Source: Maea johnstoni (lineage: Eukaryota; Annelida; Polychaeta; Spionida; Magelonidae). From it: 64,000 nucleotides of DNA. Positions 45,500 through 58,424 of this stretch are shown in pieces. The notes beneath the pieces were generated by a model. The model worked only from the letters and a program-made list of their open reading frames with translations, was not told the DNA's origin and searched no databases. Where the stretch lies: positions 25,509,506 through 25,573,505 of the forward strand of contig OZ012688.1 in assembly GCA_963942565.1 (NCBI GenBank). Reading direction: 5' to 3'. Every line of letters starts with the position of its first letter. The stretch's first letter is position 1. The translations under genes were made by a program, and so were the position numbers.

Positions 45500-47397
45500 T
45501 CAATTCTTAGATTATTAAGACATTCATGCAAGTGATATCTTGTAGGATTGACTTGGATTTTGAAAGGATTATATCATTATATATAATGTAAATTGGTTGA
45601 ATTGATGAAATGTGAAGTATGTTTAGTATGTAAAAAATCATCTTGGCATCAAGCTATTGTGATAATTTGCTTGGGCAGGGTGGAGTGGTATGGCATGGCA
45701 TTTGCTATTAGTGTGATTGAGGATTTTTAGCTTGTTTTCAGCGGAAGTAGCGCAAATTTTATAAAAATGAAAATCAAATGCTGTTTATGAGAGAAGTTAA
45801 AGGGTGCAGAATTTTATTATAAATGTCTTTATATGATTTTGGTTAATCCAAGATTATTTTTGAAAAAGTAGAAAGCTGATAAAATGCACCCAATTAAACT
45901 GCCCATAGCTTAGAGTTAAATGTTTGTTGAAGTACCTCAACACAGACTGAGAAAGCCCTGCTTTGTGCGCTTGATGGGGCAAATTTTAAATAATAGCTTC
46001 AGATAGTTAATAGAATACATGAAAAGGAGTCCAGTAGAGCTATTTTGAGCTGAGATACATGTGTGACACATTGAGTTCATGACAAGAACCAAATGCTTGT
46101 GTTATGTGAACTAGAGAATGCAAAATATTTTTATCCCAAGATGAAACTGTCTTATAGACCAATGATTGTGTGTTAATTATTGCAATTGAATGCAGTGAAG
46201 TGAAATTATGCAATGATGCAATTATAGGAAGATGAACATTTTAGCAAAGAAAAATATGAAAAGCTTACCTCATAAGCACCAATATGAAGACAAGCTGGAC
46301 AGATGGATGCAAAATTTGTGAATTTGATCTTGTTATCTCCATAAATCCCTTGATTAAACCATTAACTATTTTATTCAACACCAGATTTTCATTATCTTAT
46401 ATAACGGTACCATTATGTTTAGGTAGTTATTTATTCAGATTTAATCTTTCATGCTTCGAATGTTCTATGAAATATGTCAGAATGTAATATATATATTTTG
46501 GAAATGACTTCGTACAAAGCACAAATTTTAAATTTATTTGGAGGAGTTATGATTTATGACTTATCAACATTTCTATTTCAAATATATTATGGATGACATT
46601 CTCACAAGAAATTTGTCACCAAAATGGACAAGTCCTTTATGGCTGTCACAAGCTTGAAAGGGTTAACTTAACATCTTAATTGTTTGCCCTGGCAGGGGTG
46701 TACTCAATGTACAGAATGGGGACTGATTGTTAAATGGTGTTGCAGTTTAAAGGACAATGAGTAAAAGAGATTCTTTCCTCTTTTGATGGAAGAAATTATT
46801 CATTCACGTATTGGAGTCAGTTTCACAAAGTTGCACCGGCTAGGTCATATCCCTAGTACCTATTTGCTTTAGGGTTGAGAATTTGAGATTTACCTTGTAC
46901 TCAACCAATGCCTAAGTTTAACACCACAATTTTCAACCCCTCTGTGAGGGTGCTCTGTATTACACATTTTTACATATACTTCATTATCTTCATTTTCTTT
47001 TTGTCAACTAAGCTAAAATCATAACACAGCATACCTAAGTTTGCTAATAGAACAATTTTTCAGATACAACCATATTTCAGTTATTTTAATGTAAGTTTAC
47101 TCCTCTAATTGTACATCAGACATGCTATTGCTGTGACGCAGCTTTGTGAAACACCCCTGGTTTTTGAATGTGTGAAATACTAATATTTAGTAGCAACCTC
47201 GAGACAGGGATACAAAATTGTTAACACCTGCCCATACCTTACGGCCATGCATTTTTGCATGATGATTTCTATTGCTTCTCAAACTGTATTCCACTTATAT
47301 ACTCTAGAAGCTGTGTTGTATGGTCCTGATTGGTCAGGATTGACACACCTACCTTAGTGCCTTATAAGGGTATAGGCTTTAGTAGGTCAATTATATA
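45500..47397. other. Intergenic, no gene recognised
   Basis: A diverged P1 MITE lies at about 46440-46666 (right end cttgaaagggTTAA). Otherwise plain AT-rich sequence. Confidence 0.55.
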
Positions 47398-47573
47398 CAG
47401 TGAAGCCTGTACAAGTTTTACACCTTTGCATCAAAAGAGTGTTCTAAGTGAACAGGTGTTTTCCGAGTATTTGGGGATTTGTATTTGTACCGCAGAGGCT
47501 GACAATGGTACAGTGGGTCACAAGGTTTTTTTCTCTTTGCCTAAAGAGGTGTCCAAGTTGTCAGGTTCCACTG
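47398..47573. mobile_element. Pogo/Tigger-like MITE
   Basis: The ends CAGTGAAGCCTGTACAAG and gtcaggttccactg are inverted. Interior ggtgttttccgag and gaggtgtccaagttg are typical of this group. The left flank is TA; the right flank is changed. Confidence 0.6.
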
Positions 47574-47751
47574 TTAGTAAGAATTAAGGGTTGTGAATAG
47601 AAATGCCTTACTAGATATACCTACTATAGACATACTTTTCTAAATACCTGTTAGAAGTGCATTGCATTCTGAAGGGTTGCAATATTTTCTATCAACTTTT
47701 CTATCTAGGTGTCAGTGCTGTGCTACCGTAGGTGCATAATGAGTCAAACCT

Positions 47752-48034
47752 GCTTATAAGGACCACCCATGGGATGAGCCAAATGCATTCTTTATAAACA
47801 GACGGTCTTTGCTCAGAAGTAGAATTCAATGTATTTTACTTCAGGTGGAATTGCGGCACTTGGGCCCGAAGTACAAAACTCTGCACAGAGTTACCCTCTG
47901 GGTGTGCCAAAGAAGTCCATTGTTTTACAGTGCATTCCAAATAGCAAGCACATAGCAGTGTTTTATACTAAAATTGTGTGGTCCTTATATACAGCTGGTC
48001 TCTCTCAACAGGTGGTCTTTTAAGTAGGTTTGGT
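47752..48034. mobile_element. Tigger-like MITE
   Basis: Inverted ends caaacctgcttataaggacc and ggtcttttaagtaggtttgg, with internal gacggtctttgct. About 280 bp. Confidence 0.6.
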
Positions 48035-48527
48035 GTACCTTTTAATGGAGAGGTTTTGACCAGACATTGTTTCTGCTTTTCGTTTTTGCTCAGAGTTAAA
48101 TATCTTTGGGGTTGTGGAGTTCTATTTGCTTCCACTTAAAGGTGCAGGAATCCATTTTGTACTCCTTCAGTTATCTGGAGTTAAAAAGTTTCAAAAGGGA
48201 AAAAAGTTGCTGGTTTATCATAAACTTTGATCATGAGTTTACAAGGGTTTACATGAGTTTTAGTTATTTGGTGAAAAGCATCTGTAGGTTGGTCTAGTAG
48301 TAACAGGGGGAGTGGAGAGAAACAGCCTATGTAAATAAACATATTTCTAACTCTCAGAGTAAACTTTTGCTTCGCAATTTATATAAAAAGAATACTCAAA
48401 ATTGTGTTTCGTTTCCTTATTTATTTATTTTTGAACCAGCCGCTTTCATTTTAAGTTAACTTGTTGATGAAATATTATTGGATTTCTGCAGCCTTAATGG
48501 TCTTTACTTTTCACCTTGAAAAAAAAA

Positions 48528-48541
48528 GTATATATATATAT

Positions 48542-48634
<93 letters not shown>
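48528..48634 (+). repeat. TA dinucleotide microsatellite
   Basis: Nearly pure TA run of about 105 bases; the open frame across it is an artefact. Confidence 0.95.
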
Positions 48635-48637
<3 letters not shown>

Positions 48638-48926
48638 TGTTTATAACGTAAACCAATCCAAAATGCATGCTATAATATGAGACTACAGCTTAAAATGTGG
48701 TATTCGTGATTTTCAATTTTTCTGTGTGAAGAAGTTGATGTATATACAAAATACTGTGTGTGGTGAAAATAATATTGCTTTCTACTTAAATAGAAAATAA
48801 CTTTCATAGTAAGGTTTTACAAATTTGTAAAGTAACATTTTCTATTACTCTAATTTGTACTAGTCTTTACAATTAGGTACATACTAGCATACATGTACAT
48901 AGAGATGCTCATATCAGGTACCACTA

Positions 48927-49405
48927 CTGTATAACTGGTTAATTTGGCATGGTCTTTAATTTGGCGTTTTTTGGCGAATGCCCATCAACGCCAAATTAAA
49001 GATCGCATAAAATATAGTTATAGTGTCTTTTAGGGCCGCTGGGGGAGCTGCGGGTGGCAGCATAGCATGAATTTCACCCCTTGCTGGTCGCAGCTGAAAC
49101 ATAGAAAAAGCCATGCAATAACTTCAAAAAACTATTATAATATGATGTATTGGTAGCTTATGAATAAGTTCCCAAGATATTATATTATAATTTGCATACT
49201 TACCTGTCCACTTTTGGGGAAACTCCTACCAAGTTATGGAGCTATTGATCGCTCCCAAAAGCAAAATGGCAGTATTAATTGATTCCTGTATCTACATATA
49301 GATGGCGTTGTTCTGACTGTTGCAGACGCCAAAATAAATACAGGGAAAATATTTTTTTGAAAAAAACGCCAGCTTAAGTACACGCCAAATTAACCAGTTA
49401 TACAG
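48927..49405. mobile_element. TA-flanked TIR element, 479 bp
   Basis: The ends CTGTATAACTGGTTAATTTG and caaattaaccagttatacag are perfect inverses over 20 bases and flanked by TA (48925-48926, 49406-49407). There is an internal second inverted motif, tttaatttggcg / cgccaaattaaa. Mariner-like, non-coding. Confidence 0.85.
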
Positions 49406-49409
49406 TATT

Positions 49410-52400
49410 ATTGCTACTGAGCAGTGACTGAGGTTTTGTGCACCTGTCAATGGAAAATATTCATGTCTTCAGAAAATGAGATATCTTACTTTCTTCAGGT
49501 TATGTGTGTAAGAGCAATATAGTTAAGAATTTGTTATCGGTACAATATTCCAGAATTTTAACTCATAGAGTTGTGTCACTCTTTTTAGATATATACATAC
49601 ACAGGGCATCAATGCTACCCTTATTAATATTTATTGAATGGGGATCATAGCCATCCTACTAACCTATTTTCCAGACAATATAACGCTGTATTATGGTAAT
49701 AATACAAATAATGATATGCAGTCAACCTATCATATTGAAATATTTTCTATAACAGTGCTAGTACTCACTGGTTTCAATGAATCAAATAAAACAATGGTTC
49801 CTCATGTTTTAAGTTGTGATTTGTTTATATCAGACCAAACATTTCTAATTGCAGTCTTTATAACAACTCATTTCTTTTCAAACTATTGAGACATTGAGAA
49901 ATCCTTGTTTTATTAATCAACATCAAGTTAAATTAGTGAATGTTGACACTGCTTCTACTCCCAACTATTTTAGAACAAACAAAAAAAGAGAAAACAACTT
50001 AGGCTAGGTAATTGTTCTCGCAAGGTAAATATTATAAGGGAACTTCAATGGAATACATCTCCAATATTGACAGATTTATAACAGTTATGAAGTAAAATGT
50101 GATATAACATCCTCAGTGTTTGTTGTTAGTTTTTGAGATAGTAATGAGTATATTTTATGTAAAATGACATCAAATTAGAACATGTTCTGTGACCTTGAAC
50201 CCCTGAATGGTAAAATTGGAATTTCATTAACTGTCCCTTTTTCTGCTAGTATGGCTAAATCGTAAACTTAATGCTACCCAGGGTCTCAGCCAGGATTTCA
50301 AAAATGCCTGTTCAAAACAGCAATTCCAAAATTTCTGCCAGTCCAGCTTCAGGTAATTATCCCCAAAACTCAAAATTGAAAATTCTTCATAGAATGTTTT
50401 GCTACAACAAAGAGCCTTTCATGTGTTATTGATAAGTTGTCTTCAATATTCCATGTGTAAGACTTATAAAACTGGTTCATGTGACTTGGCTTGACAATTT
50501 TCAATACTTAAATATCATGGGATTCCAAAGCTAACAATATACTCCCGGTATGGATAACAAGACTATGATGAATATTATAAAAGCTTTATTTTGGGGTTAA
50601 AGCAAACATTTACTTTCATCCCTTGTCATATTAAATACAATTCAGGTCCTGCTTAGTATAAATACAGATATGTATAGAAGAAAGTAATGCTAACAGCCAA
50701 CTTAGAAAAACATCCCCTACAGTTCTCAAATACAACATGCAAAAATCATTTTGAAGACATCCATTTATTAAGGCTAAATCATAACAGGCCACAGTAAAAA
50801 GTTACTCATAACCCCAAGGCACTGGTTACTTTCCCACTAGCCTCAAGCAAGAATTGAAATTGGGGCGACACAGGAGCCAGAGGGGGATGGGTCGATAAAA
50901 GCACATCAAGTAAATGTTTCCTAAGGTTAATTTTATTTGGGTCTAAACAGAGACCCATACCCTCTGCAACTTTACAATTTTCAAAGTCAATTATTACTTT
51001 CCTCTGATTTTGCCAAAAGAGGAACTCAGTACAGAGGTGGTGCTTTAACGACTTTAAAATCTGCAATCACCCAAGGTGGCAATATACTAGCTGTTTACAG
51101 CACTGAACAGCCCGAACTTACATGATAAAGTACATAGTTAGATTTTGTCTCTAATTGTCATTGATTATTAATGCTACTTAAACTCAATACTGACAAAACT
51201 TAAAATGTGTCAAAACCTCTAACTGCAGATCGTATCAGGTTGCAGTCTAGGGGAATATAAATGTTTTGGTGGTGCAAAGTAAAAGATTTTCCCAATATCA
51301 AAAAAATTGCATCAAAATCTTTATTGACTTAAATACTAGAAAAGAATAATACAAGTAGTTCCAGATATCATTAATGAATTCTCCTGTGTGGTCTACATAA
51401 TTTTGTGTGCTCAGAAAAAAGAGGTGGAGGAGCGATCGTTCAGCCTATTTATGGAGGTGCACAGGCGGACTGACCGGCGGTCAGTCGGCCAGCTAATTTA
51501 ATTATGTATACAGGAGGAACTATTTTTTTGTTCCTTCTGTTATATCATTGGTTCTGAGCAGTACAATTGAGGTCAAGAATAAAGGTCATACTAGGTGAGG
51601 GTAGGTATTGTTAAGTGTTATAGAATGTTAATTCCAAGTGAAAAGCCTGTCTTTGTGACATTATTTCAAGAAATTTCTGAAATGACAGGGACCAGTATGA
51701 AGCTTGCTGCAACCTTGAATATTGACCTGTTGATTCTACTGACTGAAAGTTCAGGTGCATTTCGAAAAAGCCTAAGGTTCATCATAACCTTCTGCTGAAG
51801 AGATGGAAGAGATCAATCCTTGTTTTGGGTTTCAGTCTTGTAAGGATTAACCTTTGTAGCAAATGACGCAAACCTCAAGCAAACAAAACAGAAATGTTTT
51901 ACACAAAAATAATATACATATGGCATAGTGATAATAGTAATCAAATGATGCCTAACAATTCTCTTATAAACAGAACAACCACACAAATTGATACACAGAT
52001 CCAATACAATAATATAAACATGAGAAGTGACCACCACATAATTCATTTGTTTACAAGATACATTATTACAGTGCTGAAGATTGCAAACACACATCAAAAT
52101 TAGAAAAACTCATTATATCTAAATCAATATGACTCTCACAGTAAAACTTCTGATTATTTTCATTCACAGCCAGCTCTGTTAGTGCCAAGTTATGGAGTTC
52201 AGCACTCAAGAATTAGCTAATAAACTAAGTCTGTAAGTCATGCTTAGTATTCGACCATGCCTGACCCCAAATTTACAAATTGGCTACATGCATTTCACCG
52301 TGGGAAAATGTTTATTGGCTGCTTTCTAGTCAATATCAAATACCAATGGAAATCTGCACACCAATATGGAGCCTTAACTCTGAACTTTTGATCTTCATCT

Positions 52401-52839
52401 ATTTTGACAAATAATATCCTGAGGGTTCCTAGACTGACAAAACATTCCTCTGATGGAATTGACGTTTTTTTTGTTTGTTTTTAGTGTTTTTTTGGTGATC
52501 AACTTGGTCTTAGTAGTGAGTTCAGGTTTTCTTGATCAAAATATGACTGGGGTTAATGCCAATTTCAGGCTCATGATAGATATCATAACAAAAAAGTTAT
52601 GAGAAAATATTTTCTCTGGATAACATAAGGACATTCAGAGTATCGAATTATTCTAATATCAATATGCTACCTTGTATTAAGGGGTGTCGATCTTCTTCTT
52701 CTACAGACCCATGTCCCAATAACAAGCATTTTATAACTTACATGACATAATCAGCACAGGATTTGGAGACTGGGTTTTCAATATTGGAAATTGTAAAGTT
52801 GTGGGCATCCTATCTTTCAAGGTAGCCCACAATAATGAA
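49410..52839. other. Intergenic, no gene recognised
   Basis: Includes a TAGCC-family left-end stub at 50282-50330 (tcagccaggatttcaaaaat). A short inverted repeat, GACTGACC-GGC-GGTCAGTC, lies at 51468-51486. No coding homology seen. Confidence 0.5.
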
Positions 52840-52841
52840 TA

Positions 52842-52942
52842 CAGGTGATCTTGGATATGACAGACTCAATGGGACCAGGAAAATTGGTCCGTCATATGCA
52901 AAAATCTGTTGTACAGTGGTCCGTCATATCCAAGTTCACCTG
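52842..52942. mobile_element. Tiny pogo-like MITE, 101 bp
   Basis: The ends CAGGTGATCTTGGATATGAC and gtcatatccaagttcacctg match at 19 of 20 positions and are flanked by TA. It has inserted in the left copy of the 80-bp tandem repeat. Confidence 0.8.
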
Positions 52943-52944
52943 TA

Positions 52945-54022
52945 TTGTATATTGCTACAAAAACATATCCAATCCAGGCAATGAGATATAATATGCTTTA
53001 CAACTAAGCCCATAATAATGAATATTGTATATTGCTGCATAAACAAATCCAATCCAGGCAATGAGATATAATATGCTTTACAACTAAGCCCACAATAATG
53101 AATATTGTATATTGATGCATAAACAAATCCAATCCAGGCAATGATATATAATATGCTTTACAACTAAGTAGTGATGGGACGATGATCGACTGTAGTCAAA
53201 AGTCGTCAGCAAGTTAACAGTAACCAATTAATCGGCTGGAGACTTTACACCTAATTGTTAGTCGGTATAATAGCCCATTAAGCCAGCCCACATCCTCTAA
53301 GGTCAAAGGGTTCCTTGCCAGATATCCCACAGAGAAAGTTGCTTGTCTCACGTACTGATCTACTGGCCTGTTTATACCTTCTAAGAGCCAGCACTGTAAT
53401 AGGTCTAGTATGGGTCATGCAAGTAGTAAGTAATAGCATACCAAGAAGTATACCTACTGACTCTGATAAAAACTGGGGTACTGAGCAAACTAGATATTTC
53501 AGATTCCTTCTAAATGTAGAAATATGAGTTGGATGAAATGTGTTCTATAATGTGTCTTTCATTATTTTTCTAAAGACATCTTTTAATGCCTTCATACATA
53601 TTGTAAAAAGTATTTTGATTTATTAGAATACTGGTAATTTGTCTCTAAGTTACTGAATAAAAATAAGAAAGAAAACATACAAGTATATCTAACCTGCACT
53701 GTTTACATGTATAATCCTTCATAGCATAAATCAAAAACACTTGAGAAAGTTTGATGCCAAGATAGAATAGATAATTTGAAATAGTACAATATTATAATAA
53801 GTGTTAACATGCTAAACTTAAGCTTTGACAAGCAAACATTCTCATGAAAGTGCGATGAACCGATTAATCGGTGATAGTCGGTTGGCCTAGCTGATTGATG
53901 ATCGGTTGGGAAAATTCAACTGACTCCCACCACTACAACTAAGCCCACAATAATGAATATTGTATATTGATGCATAAACAAATCCAATCCAGGCAATGAG
54001 ATATAATATGCTTCACAACTAA
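52945..54022 (+). repeat. 80-bp tandem repeat, interrupted
   Basis: Unit caactaagcccacaataatg ... aatccaggcaatgagatata. Starts at 53001, 53081 and 53161 are exactly 80 bases apart. The array then resumes at 53936 after a 767-bp insertion. About four and a half units. Confidence 0.9.
53169..53935. mobile_element. Non-autonomous hAT-like element, 767 bp
   Basis: The ends are TAGTGATGGGA and tcccaccacta. They are flanked by a perfect 8-bp direct repeat CAACTAAG (53161-53168 and 53936-53943), the size hAT transposases make. The interior has cgattaatcgg blocks near both ends and no transposase. Confidence 0.85.
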
Positions 54023-54279
54023 GTTCACTGGACTAATGTAACACTCAGTTGTCTTGTCCAGAAGCATGGAGGCAATTTTCAGTCCTCTCCAACTCCTCTC
54101 CTTTCTTTAAATATGTACATATCAATCATTTAAAGTAAAAGAAACTCTAATACCTTATCAATGATTGACATTAAGAAGTATGTCGGGAAACCTCCCACAG
54201 AAGTTAGGAAGAAAACTGTATCACATAATTTCTTACATTTCATAATTATGAAATCATATACTAAGGACAAAGGAATATG

Positions 54280-54845
54280 TTTTTTGGGCAGTGCAAGTAA
54301 ATGTAACCCTATGAAATTGTTGATTCATAAAGAGTTAAAATGGAACTCTGATATTAAACTTAACGAGGCCATAGAAAAAGCATCAACCAAGAGTAAAAAA
54401 TTAATCTTTTTTGGGAGACAGGGAGAGTTTAACATTGACTGACTTTCCTTTCCAAAAAAATGCCAAAAGTTGTCAAGTTGTATTAACTTATTAAGCCTTC
54501 CACAAACTGTCAAAGAACCTACAAAGGTTCCAAAGGGTTCCACAGTTCCAAAACTTGGAATAAGTGACCACTACCCGGTGAGCACAGTTATTAAACGGAA
54601 AAAGAAAATACCTAAACATGGCCGACATACTGATACATCAATGAAGTATAGAAACATGAAGCACTGAAACAACTTTTCTTAAAGATTTATCTATATGCCC
54701 CATGGTCCAATATAAGCTCCCTATATATGACCCCAGCAAAATGGTCTACTGCTTCAATAACGCTTTCCTTGAAATTTTAAATGAACATGCCCCAATCACT
54801 TTTAAGTTTAAAATTATAAACAACCAGAATGGATCAATATAATTA
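54280..54845 (+). mobile_element. LINE fragment: endonuclease end to RT linker
   Basis: Frames read KLIFFGRQGEFNID, then SSCINLLSLPQTVKEPT, then LGISDHYPVSTVIKRKKK, then MKYRNMKH. This is the order of the apurinic-endonuclease C-terminus (the SDHYPV motif) and the following linker in non-LTR retrotransposons. Several stops and frame changes break it, and both ends are missing. An older and different copy from the LINE at 40255. Confidence 0.75.
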
Positions 54846-54852
54846 TAATAAA

Positions 54853-54895
54853 GCCCTGGCTAAGATCCTACCACCCCACCCCGCTGGCTAAGACT
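54853..54895. mobile_element. Two abutting TAGCC-family ends
   Basis: ccctggctaagatcc and cccgctggctaagact lie 25 bases apart in the same orientation, remnants of the family's ends. Confidence 0.4.
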
Positions 54896-54979
54896 ATGAT
54901 AAGCAGACTGAGGCTATATATTACAGCAGTTACACTCTCCATGCGCTTACTATGTGATATATTAGTGATTGACACAACA

Positions 54980-55199
54980 TTACTTATTAGTGATCGAAGG
55001 TTTTTTTAACATTCCAATGTTTCTTAGGTATCTGACTATGAGTGGAGTTGCAGTTAAGGTTATTCCGATACGGACTGGAGCGAAGACTTTATGTACAGCG
55101 TAGGCGACGACGAATGTGCTGGCTCCGGTGGCAAGTCCCGACTGCAGCATGCTCTCTCCTACGCCCAGCTTGGACAGGAGACCTACGATATCAAGCCCA
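54980..55199 (-). CDS. FAM210B: FAM210-type mitochondrial protein, last exon
   Basis: The reverse-strand exon after acceptor cttctgctttcag encodes GLDIVGLLSKLGVGESML, then QSGLATGASTFVVAYAVHK, then VFAPVRIGITLTATPLIV and RYLRNIGMLKKP; stop TAA. This is the C-terminal half of the DUF1279 domain: a short hydrophobic stretch with the hallmark FVVAYAVHKVFAPVRI and a basic tail. FAM210A and FAM210B are mitochondrial membrane proteins; FAM210B has been tied to erythroid iron and haem metabolism. The GLDI..LLSKLGVGES start looks closer to FAM210B, but the choice is from memory. The exon is entered in phase 2. Upstream exons must lie to the right, probably beyond the window, so the transposon and repeat array likely sit in its intron. 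Confidence 0.8.
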
Positions 55200-56756
55200 C
55201 TGAAAGCAGAAGAAAAGAACAGTGAGATAATGAAACAATGAACCACAGACCTTGTTTGAAGTCCACCTTCTACCAAGTATTACAGCAACCTATTCACATC
55301 TAGAGATATCCCTGACAAGTGCTGTCTTTATGCTATGATATTTTGAAGATATCTTGAGAATTGAGCATTAATTTTTAAAAGAAATTGAAGGAGAGCTGTA
55401 GCTCTGATTCGGGTTAGCCACAATCAGGGTGCTCTTAGCAAATTTTACATGTTACCAGCTTGTTACAGAAAAAGTTATGCCTATATACACTAATTGTGAG
55501 TCAATTCTAATAGTACTTAGGTAGTTCTTGAAGGCGCAAACAAAAAAAATGCAGAAATATGTTGAACGGTCCCCAAAATATGCAGGAAACGCCTCAAAAA
55601 TGCCCCATTTTTGGCGTTACCAGTTTGCACTCAAAAAAACACTAAAATTGCAAGGTTGATCCTTAAATGCCAGAATTGTTTCATTCTGTATGTAAGATTT
55701 TTCTTTAAAGAGAAAAAGGTATAGATTTTACTGCAATTTGAATTATGCGGATTGAGTGATTGGTTCCGAAGTTACAGCATTTTATTTGAAAAGTGCTCTT
55801 CGTTACCAATTTGTGTTTTTGTTACACCAATGAAATATAAATCAATGTAGCTGAACAATAAAAGGGCACTGGGACAGATAAATATGCATTTTCCCTCAGT
55901 ACAAATGTCTACAATGACTTCCAAGTATTAAAAGTCCAGTGATCATAGTAAAAAGTTAGATACTGGATTAAACCCTTAGGCTAGTTGAGTCTCGTAGAAA
56001 ATCTGTAGTGTCCGCAACGGTCCTGTACACAATAAACTGCATAAGCTCAAGACTATCTACCATTATCAATTCATGCTTTGAACCCCAGATATGAAACACC
56101 ATTAAATTGGGTTTGATACCTGTACATGGAATGGTGTTAGAGGCTCAAGAAGCTGAAATGTAGAGTCCGCAACTTTTGTAGTGTCCGCAACGCATGTAGT
56201 TTTCCATTAAAATCTTATGAATATTGATATATAATGTTACTGTTTTATGATGAACTTTCAATAACTCTGTCTTACTGCTTGTATGGACTTAAATTAGGTC
56301 CTTTAAAATGGTTTTATTTTAAAATATTTAGAATTTACAGAGTTCAGAGTATTTCAAGATGAAACCATTATAAAGATTCCAATTTCAATCCATACAAGCA
56401 ATAATTAAGAAGTTGAAGGTTAATCATAAAAAAGTCACATTATATGTCCAGGATCAAAAGTTCCAAACCTTGTAAATCCCTATTCATGTGCACACTTTGA
56501 AGCTTTTTGTCTAGGGCTGAATCAGTTCTTTTGGCTATTTGCCCCTCCTCCAACAGAAAGATGAAACAAAATTGAATGATTGGCAGTGTTGAAAGACATA
56601 TCTTTATCAAAGACCAATGAGACAGTATTTCAAAAACACACCCCTTGTGGACAAGAACCAATCATTTCTTATTCTTCATGAATTCTTAAAATAGCATGTG
56701 GTGAAGCCCAGAGTTCCTCAAAAAGCATTTCAGTTGAGAGTTAAAGTTGCAAATCA

Positions 56757-58066
56757 ATGGCTACCATGGATGCTAAACCAAAGGCATTAACACCATTGGA
56801 GCGCAGCCGGAAGTTCAGAGAGAGACTAAAAAGAGATAGACTACGTTCTGAGGGAGCCAGAAAGAAAGATAGGGAGCGAAAAAGAAAAGCAAGGAAGAAG
56901 CAAAAGGAAGACATGTCTGAGGCAGAAAAAGAGATAGCTCGAATGAAAAAAAGGGATGAGATGAGAAAGTACAGACAAAAAAAGAAACAGATTGATGAGT
57001 TGAGGCTATTGAAAAAGGAGGGAGGAAAAAAGTCTGCGAGGAAGAAGAAGGCCAGGCAGGCATCCAAAAAAAGATGGGAGAAAATCCAACAGGAAAAACA
57101 CAGAAAAGAGCGAAAGAAACTATTGGTAAAGAACTGGAGAATGATACTCAAGCTGAAAGATCCAGGGGAGGGAACAAGCAAAGGCATTTCCTCATACTGG
57201 GCTACTTATAGAGCCTCTTTACAGGCAAAGAAAACTCTCCCAAAAACACCACAGAAAAGGGCAGCAGTCCTGGAAAAACTCTGCCAATCTTCACCAAGAA
57301 CAGCAACTATTTTGGAGCGTAAAGGAATCCTGAAGCCCTCATCTTGTAAATCTCTTGATATGGGAGAAGCCATCATGAAAAACATAAAAGAAAAACTACA
57401 GGAGTCCAAACCCAAAGGAGGCTGTAATAAAGACAAGCTGCAAGCTTACAAAGAGATAAAATATTCAATATGTGTTGCACCTTTGTCGAAAAGAAGCAAG
57501 CTTCGAGGACATCTTAAGAAGTATTTCGACATCAGGATGGGTGTTACACAGAATAAAAACACAGACTGGTGGAAGAGAAATACAAGAAAGAAAAGAAAGG
57601 ACAGATTAAGTGATGAAACCATGAAGAAAGTGAAAGATTTCTATCCCCAGCCTGATGTGACCCGACAGATCCCAGGAAAAACTGAAGTTATCAAGACAAA
57701 AACAGAGACTGGAGAGGCTGTCATCGTTCCGAAACATGTTATGGTTATGACCCTCAAAGATGCTTTCAAGATGTTTAAAGAAGAGAACCCAGATACTAAG
57801 ATTGGATGTTCGTCATTAAAAAAATTGAAGCCAAAAAATGTCCGCTAAGTGTCTGAGACAAGCCGCCGCACCTGTTTGTGCACAAAGTGTTGCAATGTTG
57901 CACTGAAGGTACAAGCCCTTAAGAAGTTTATTGCCACGAGTTCTCCAGAAAATAAAGACCTTGCTGACAAGATGACAAAAGCATACCTGTGTGACTCAAA
58001 AGCCCAGGGGAAGAAAGCAAAGAACCCCCCTTCCCATATCTTTATAGCTGAGGTAAATACATGAAT
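56757..58066 (+). pseudogene. Transposase-like ORF, N-terminal part
   Basis: ATG at 56757 opens 363 codons to TAA at 57846-57848. The same frame then continues (VSETSRRTCLCTKCCNVALKVQ), so the TAA is most simply a single nonsense change. Residues 1-130 are extremely lysine/arginine-rich with repeated R/K-x-R-x-K runs, probably coiled-coil and DNA-binding. Next are LSDETMKKVKDFYPQPDVTRQIPGK and MVMTLKDAFKMFKEENPD, then a Cys-x-Cys-x2-Cys-Cys cluster. I recall the same order in uncharacterised transposase-like proteins scattered through animal genomes. The frame leaves coding at HIFIAEV, followed by GTAAAT, a possible donor. Confidence 0.75.
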
Positions 58067-58424
58067 AAAATATAAAATGTATGAAATCGTATATGCGTCA
58101 GGCACGAAATGTGGTAATCGTAATTTGTAAATGTATATTAAATGTTAAAAATACTCTTAATACTATGAAGAAATCAAGCCATGATGAACTGGTAATATAC
58201 CCTGTCTGTAACAGATTTTATATTTACTCAGCAAAATGCTTTAAGAATTCTGATAAGTCCTTTAAAACTACCATGTCCAAGTTGCACTTAAATAAAAAAA
58301 ACAAGTAAAATTCCATTATGTATATTCATTTATATTTATATTGTTAATTAGATATATCATTGAAATGAAATATGTTGCTGTTTGTATATTATACACTATG
58401 TCACAACCAATTCTGTTTTACCTT

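Noticed and set aside
48461-48646. Ile/Tyr repeat protein
   Set aside because: It is a translation of a TA dinucleotide run.
50806-51066. 86-residue reverse open frame of ordinary composition
   Set aside because: There is no recognised domain, no splice partners and no start context. It could be a decayed element but I cannot support it.
56741-57187. 148-residue Phe/Leu/Ser-rich reverse frame that looks like a membrane protein
   Set aside because: It is the complement of the lysine/arginine-rich transposon ORF. AAG and AAA codons read as CTT and TTT.
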